Below are positions 60,774 to 64,000 of a stretch of DNA of 64,000 nt, piece after piece. A program made the position numbers and the translations under genes. How positions within the stretch are numbered: position 1 is the first letter of the stretch; each line of letters opens with the position of its first letter. This DNA comes from Biscogniauxia marginata (taxonomy: Eukaryota; Ascomycota; Sordariomycetes; Xylariales; Xylariaceae), in NCBI GenBank assembly GCA_022695795.1, contig MU404080.1, forward strand, positions 124,001 through 188,000, read 5' to 3'. The notes under the pieces are model-generated. The model made no database searches and was not told where the DNA came from. It saw nothing but the letters and a program-made list of their open reading frames with translations.

Positions 60774-61582
60774 TCAGATGAGCGTCTCGGTAGGGGAGAC
60801 GGGAGTGCTCGGAGTGACCTATTCAAGATGCTTGTTAGCATTTAGGATTTTGAACCAGAGGAAGAAGCAGAGAGGATAGTGGAACCCCCCCTCCCCCTCC
60901 CTGTAAAGACTGAGCACGAAGCAGGGATAGAACGATCTAGGTATGGATATTGTTGCGATCGTGGTGAAAATGAGAGTAACAACTACTGACCTGTACAACG
61001 GGGGTGACAGGTCGTATCGCCGAGGGTGGGGCCGGGGCCTTTCGGGGGTTGCCGAATGAGGACGAGGCGTCGGAGGCAACACCGAGGCGGGATGCTCTTG
61101 CCTTCTCCTTCAAGATGGTGATCCTGCGAGGAGGAAAATCACAAATTAGCCAAATGATCGCCGCCAGCTGATAGGAGTGCGTGTCGCGCAGTGGGAAATA
61201 TGTATGAGGATTTGGAGAAGGACAGAATACATGTAGTACTAGGGAGGTCCGCGGAGTTGAAAGATGGAAGGGACAAAAAGAAAAAAGGAAAACAAAAAGA
61301 GAGAAAATAAAATAAAACTTACTCATCCTCAGAGACGCCGGGCAGGGAAACAGTCTCGTGCTTGAAGTTGAACGGCGCTGACTGCAATGGCGGCACGGCG
61401 GCCAAAGTCAGCTAATGCGTAACCACTTGAGAAAGGTACCGACCGGGATACTTATGATCGGGAGGGAGAAGGGTGGAACATACGATCTGCAGGGACTGTC
61501 TCTTGGGAGTAGAACCCTTAGTCTTAGCACCGAGAAGTCGGTGCAGTCTAGCCGCGAAGGCCTTGAAGGTGAGGCAAGGCAT
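60774..61582 (-). CDS. Small CRIB-motif (Rho/Cdc42-binding) protein
   Basis: Four exons: 61582-61484, 61381-61323, 61123-60991 and 60818-60774; 111 residues with all frames closing. No single exon shows the protein; it appears only after splicing. The junction of exons 1 and 2 gives ISAPFNFKHETVSLPG, which fits the CRIB consensus ISxPxxFxH for binding GTP-loaded Cdc42/Rac; the following usual HVG is degenerate. A basic N-terminus (TFKAFAARLHRLLG) could contact membrane, and the Pro/Ser/Thr tail (PVTPVVQ joined to VTPSTPVSPTETLI) may be phosphorylated or bind SH3 domains. Likely a small polarity effector, but the family is inferred from one motif. Intron 3 carries a G-rich tract on the coding strand. 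Confidence 0.72.
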
Positions 61583-63034
61583 CTTGGGGAGATGGGCTGG
61601 CTCAGCTTGGGTATGAACGTAGAAAGTGGTGGGTAGGGTATGGCTTTATTTTGAGGACGTGTGATGACGAGTGGGTGTGGTGTGTATGCAGCAGTATGAC
61701 GAAGTGATGTCAAGATTGTTGGGGCATGCAAACAAGGGAAAATGTTAAGAGGTTGCCGGAGAGAAAGAGAGGAATTGTTGCCGTCAAGTGCGGTGCAACA
61801 AAGAAAGAAAAAAGGTTGTGGGTGACGGCGGCAGAGTAGAAGAGAGGGGAGAGAAAAGAGTGGATGACGATTGGGAAGGGAAGGTCGAGATTGAAGTGCA
61901 GGTTTGGATTGGCGGCGGCGACGAGGAGGGCGACGACGACAATTAGTGTGCTTATGATTGATTGCCTAGGCGACAACACAAAATAAGAGGATAGCAAGCC
62001 TGAGGAAGCGCTGTATTTTTGCAAGGCGCACAACAGCTACAATAACGACCGATACGAAACGAGGCAACCGGGAATTAATTTTAACGATTGCTTAGTCGCC
62101 GGGTTATTTGAGTGATGGTTACTTGATTGATCAACAATCAGGTTGCTCTTCAGAAATATAAAAAAGGAGTGGACTTCTTTTCCGAAGAAGCAGAAAAAAG
62201 GGGAGATACTGAATCTGCTGAATTTTGCCTACAGGATAAGGACGACCAAGCATGGGTCTTCAGACTCTTTTTGACAGCGGAGTTCACGTCAAAGAAAGCA
62301 GATCTCGGACCTAGGGTCTACGACTCATCCGTCCGAGGCTCGACGAAGCTCGAAGGATAATACAGTGGCACGCTGTTGAATAGAGCTGAGAACAAAGGCG
62401 TCAGGTTAGTCAGTGGACCCCGGTCAGCATCTTAAGACCTTTTGCCTCGAATCCGAATCAATAATATAGGAAAAGAAGGAAGAAACAAGGATCCGAGGGA
62501 ATGTGAATACGGTCGAACGAAGCGAATGTGTCACAAAGGAACTAGCCCGTACCACTGAAAGAGAAGCCCGAGTCGAAAACGGAATATAGATACACATTCA
62601 ACAATTCAGTGGCTGCCGTCATGGAAAAAGTAAGCAATCGTCGGCCATGTGAGGGACGCCGGGGAATGTGGCAATTGTTTCTGGCGACATGGGATTCGGG
62701 ACCCGAGAGATGATCTCATGCTGCTTCTGTAGAATGGAATGATGTCGAGATATTTGAAACGCCAGATTTGAGACACAATTCTTTTCATTTATGCTTGCAC
62801 CGGACGTGTTGGGCTTGGTGAGACATACCCGCGCAGGGCCGCCGTACCGCATATACGCAGGTGCCGAATTGGGACGGCGCTTAGCTGTGCCTAGATTGAT
62901 TTCCATTCCCTCGGGATCGTCGCCACGCTCCCACGCTCCAAGAATATACCACTTACTCATTCCAATAACCCCCCTTATCCCTGCCGGCCTTGGCCCTACT
63001 TGCCTGGCTTACTAGATGGCAAATAGTAGCTGAT
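61583..63034. other. Intergenic, no convincing gene
   Basis: About 1.45 kb. The left part (to about 62040) is pyrimidine-rich on the minus strand and probably promoter/leader of the CRIB-motif gene. Frames at 62127-62360 (plus) and 62619-62960 (minus, 113 codons) lack recognisable features. Confidence 0.5.
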
Positions 63035-64000
63035 TTACTTTGGATAGTCCTTCAGATGGTAGCTCTTTAGCTTTACGAATTGGTCAAAACCGAATCTGCT
63101 CAGAGTGACGCCTTTGCCCGAATTCTTCCAACCTGTCCATGCCAGGTCCTGCAATACCGAGGTCAGCAAAAAAGAAACCGAGGATGTGGTCGGCTCGTGG
63201 ACAAAAAGGACTTACTGGGCTCGGGAAGTCTGCTCGATTGACAAAGACTGTCCCCGCCTCAACTTGTTCCGCGAGTTCATACCCCTTGTTCGTATCCTTG
63301 GTCCAGATACTCGCCGTGAGGCCAAATTCGCTGTCATTCATCAACTTGACCGCCTCTTCGTCATCCTTCACTTTCATCACTGCAATGACGGGCCCAAACG
63401 TTTCCTCTGTCATGACTGTCATACTGTGATTGACATCGACAAGCAGGGTAGGCTTGACGAAATTACCTTTTGACGGTAGACTCGTAAATGTCGGGTTTTC
63501 TGGTGTTAGGTCTTTAGCACCTTTGTCTAGGGCGTCCTTAATATGCGACTCGATGGTGTCCTTGGATCGCTTCGAGATGACCGGGCCGATCTGGGTCTCC
63601 TTAACTAGAGGGTCGCCAACTTTATAATCCTTCAAGACCTTTTGGATTGCCTTGATAAAGGGATCGTAAATCTTCTCGTCCACGTAAACTCGCTCGATGG
63701 CGCAGCAACTCTGACCAGAGTTGAATATTGACCCGTCTACGATCTCGGCAGCCGCCCAATCGAGATCGACATCTCCTCTCACATACGCGGGATCTTTACC
63801 ACCGAGCTCCAAACCGACATTGACAATACGATCAGAGGCGGCCTTCTGTACCGACAATCCCCCAGCAACAGAGCCGGTGAAGCAGATTAGAGATACCTTG
63901 GGGTTTCGCACCACAGATTCCATTATCGTTGGCGAACCGCAGTGGAAGTACTGTAAAACACCAGCCGGAAGACCAGCTTCAGAGAATACATTGGCGACCT
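63035..64000 (-). CDS. Aldehyde dehydrogenase, 3' part (runs off window)
   Basis: Two exons visible: coding to the window edge at 64000 down to 63216, then 63148-63035, joined by a GTAAGT...TGCAG intron. The reading frame is open to the edge, so the N-terminal part including much of the cofactor domain lies outside. The active-site Glu is in GLELGGKDPAYV and the catalytic Cys in FNSGQSCCAIERVYV; ETFGPVIAVM and the spliced C-terminus DLAWTGWKNSGKG with GFDQFVKLKSYH are typical. It oxidises aldehydes with NAD(P)+; the substrate class is not clear. The spliced end is needed for the family C-terminus; the unspliced frame ends differently. Confidence 0.93.

Noticed and set aside
62127..62360. 77-codon plus-strand frame
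   Set aside because: Short, charged and featureless; no splice partners seen.
62619..62960. 113-codon minus-strand frame
   Set aside because: No recognisable family or signal; isolated and possibly chance.

Overview
This is a eukaryotic window with the gene style of a filamentous ascomycete (Pezizomycotina, probably Sordariomycetes; the order is a guess). Genes carry short introns of about 40-240 nt with GTAAGT/GTATGT-type donors, CTAAC/CTGAC branch sites and CAG/TAG acceptors. They lie on both strands without operons, and several families are typical of filamentous ascomycetes (CBM1-tailed GH16 glucanase, GH125 mannosidase, MYST acetyltransferase ESA1, NAM8-type RNA-binding protein, phosphomevalonate kinase). 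I see no rRNA, tRNA, CRISPR array or bacterial-style operon.

Layout. 0-4 kb: an aquaglyceroporin and a secreted GH16 glucanase with a C-terminal cellulose-binding module, both on the minus strand. 4-7 kb: gene-poor DNA with two non-autonomous DNA-transposon-like elements, at 5511-5974 (8-bp target duplication) and 6407-6693. 7-16.4 kb: a five-exon SLIP-GC-like nuclear GTPase, a cytochrome b561-type membrane protein and a three-RRM RNA-binding protein. 16.4-26.2 kb: almost 10 kb with no supportable coding gene. 26.2-38 kb: housekeeping genes (proteasome adaptor ECM29, REX4 exonuclease, cyclopropane-fatty-acid synthase, RNase H2 subunit C). 38-49 kb: an accessory-looking block with a tail-anchored protein joining an aegerolysin/ET79-like N-terminus to an S1/P1-phospholipase C-like metal centre, a small secreted cysteine-containing protein, a 1564-residue RHS/YD-repeat protein with a fungal intron and a glycine-zipper C-terminal tip, and an APH-fold protein with altered catalytic residues. 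49.7-64 kb: ESA1, a PLP aminotransferase, a seven-exon GH125 exo-mannosidase with a 15-nt micro-exon, pantothenate synthase PAN6, phosphomevalonate kinase ERG8, a small CRIB-motif protein and the 3' part of an aldehyde dehydrogenase that runs off the window.

How they fit together. Most genes are unrelated housekeeping functions (ergosterol and pantothenate synthesis, proteasome, RNA processing, histone acetylation, RNase H2). The 38-49 kb block stands out: RHS shells are the scaffold of bacterial polymorphic and Tc toxins, and here one sits next to a possible membrane-active/phospholipase fusion and a secreted small protein. This is the best candidate for an undescribed system, a fungal RHS-centred effector or conflict locus probably acquired from bacteria, but joint function is inference only. 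Gene models were spliced by hand; where the reading frame closes across all introns I say so.
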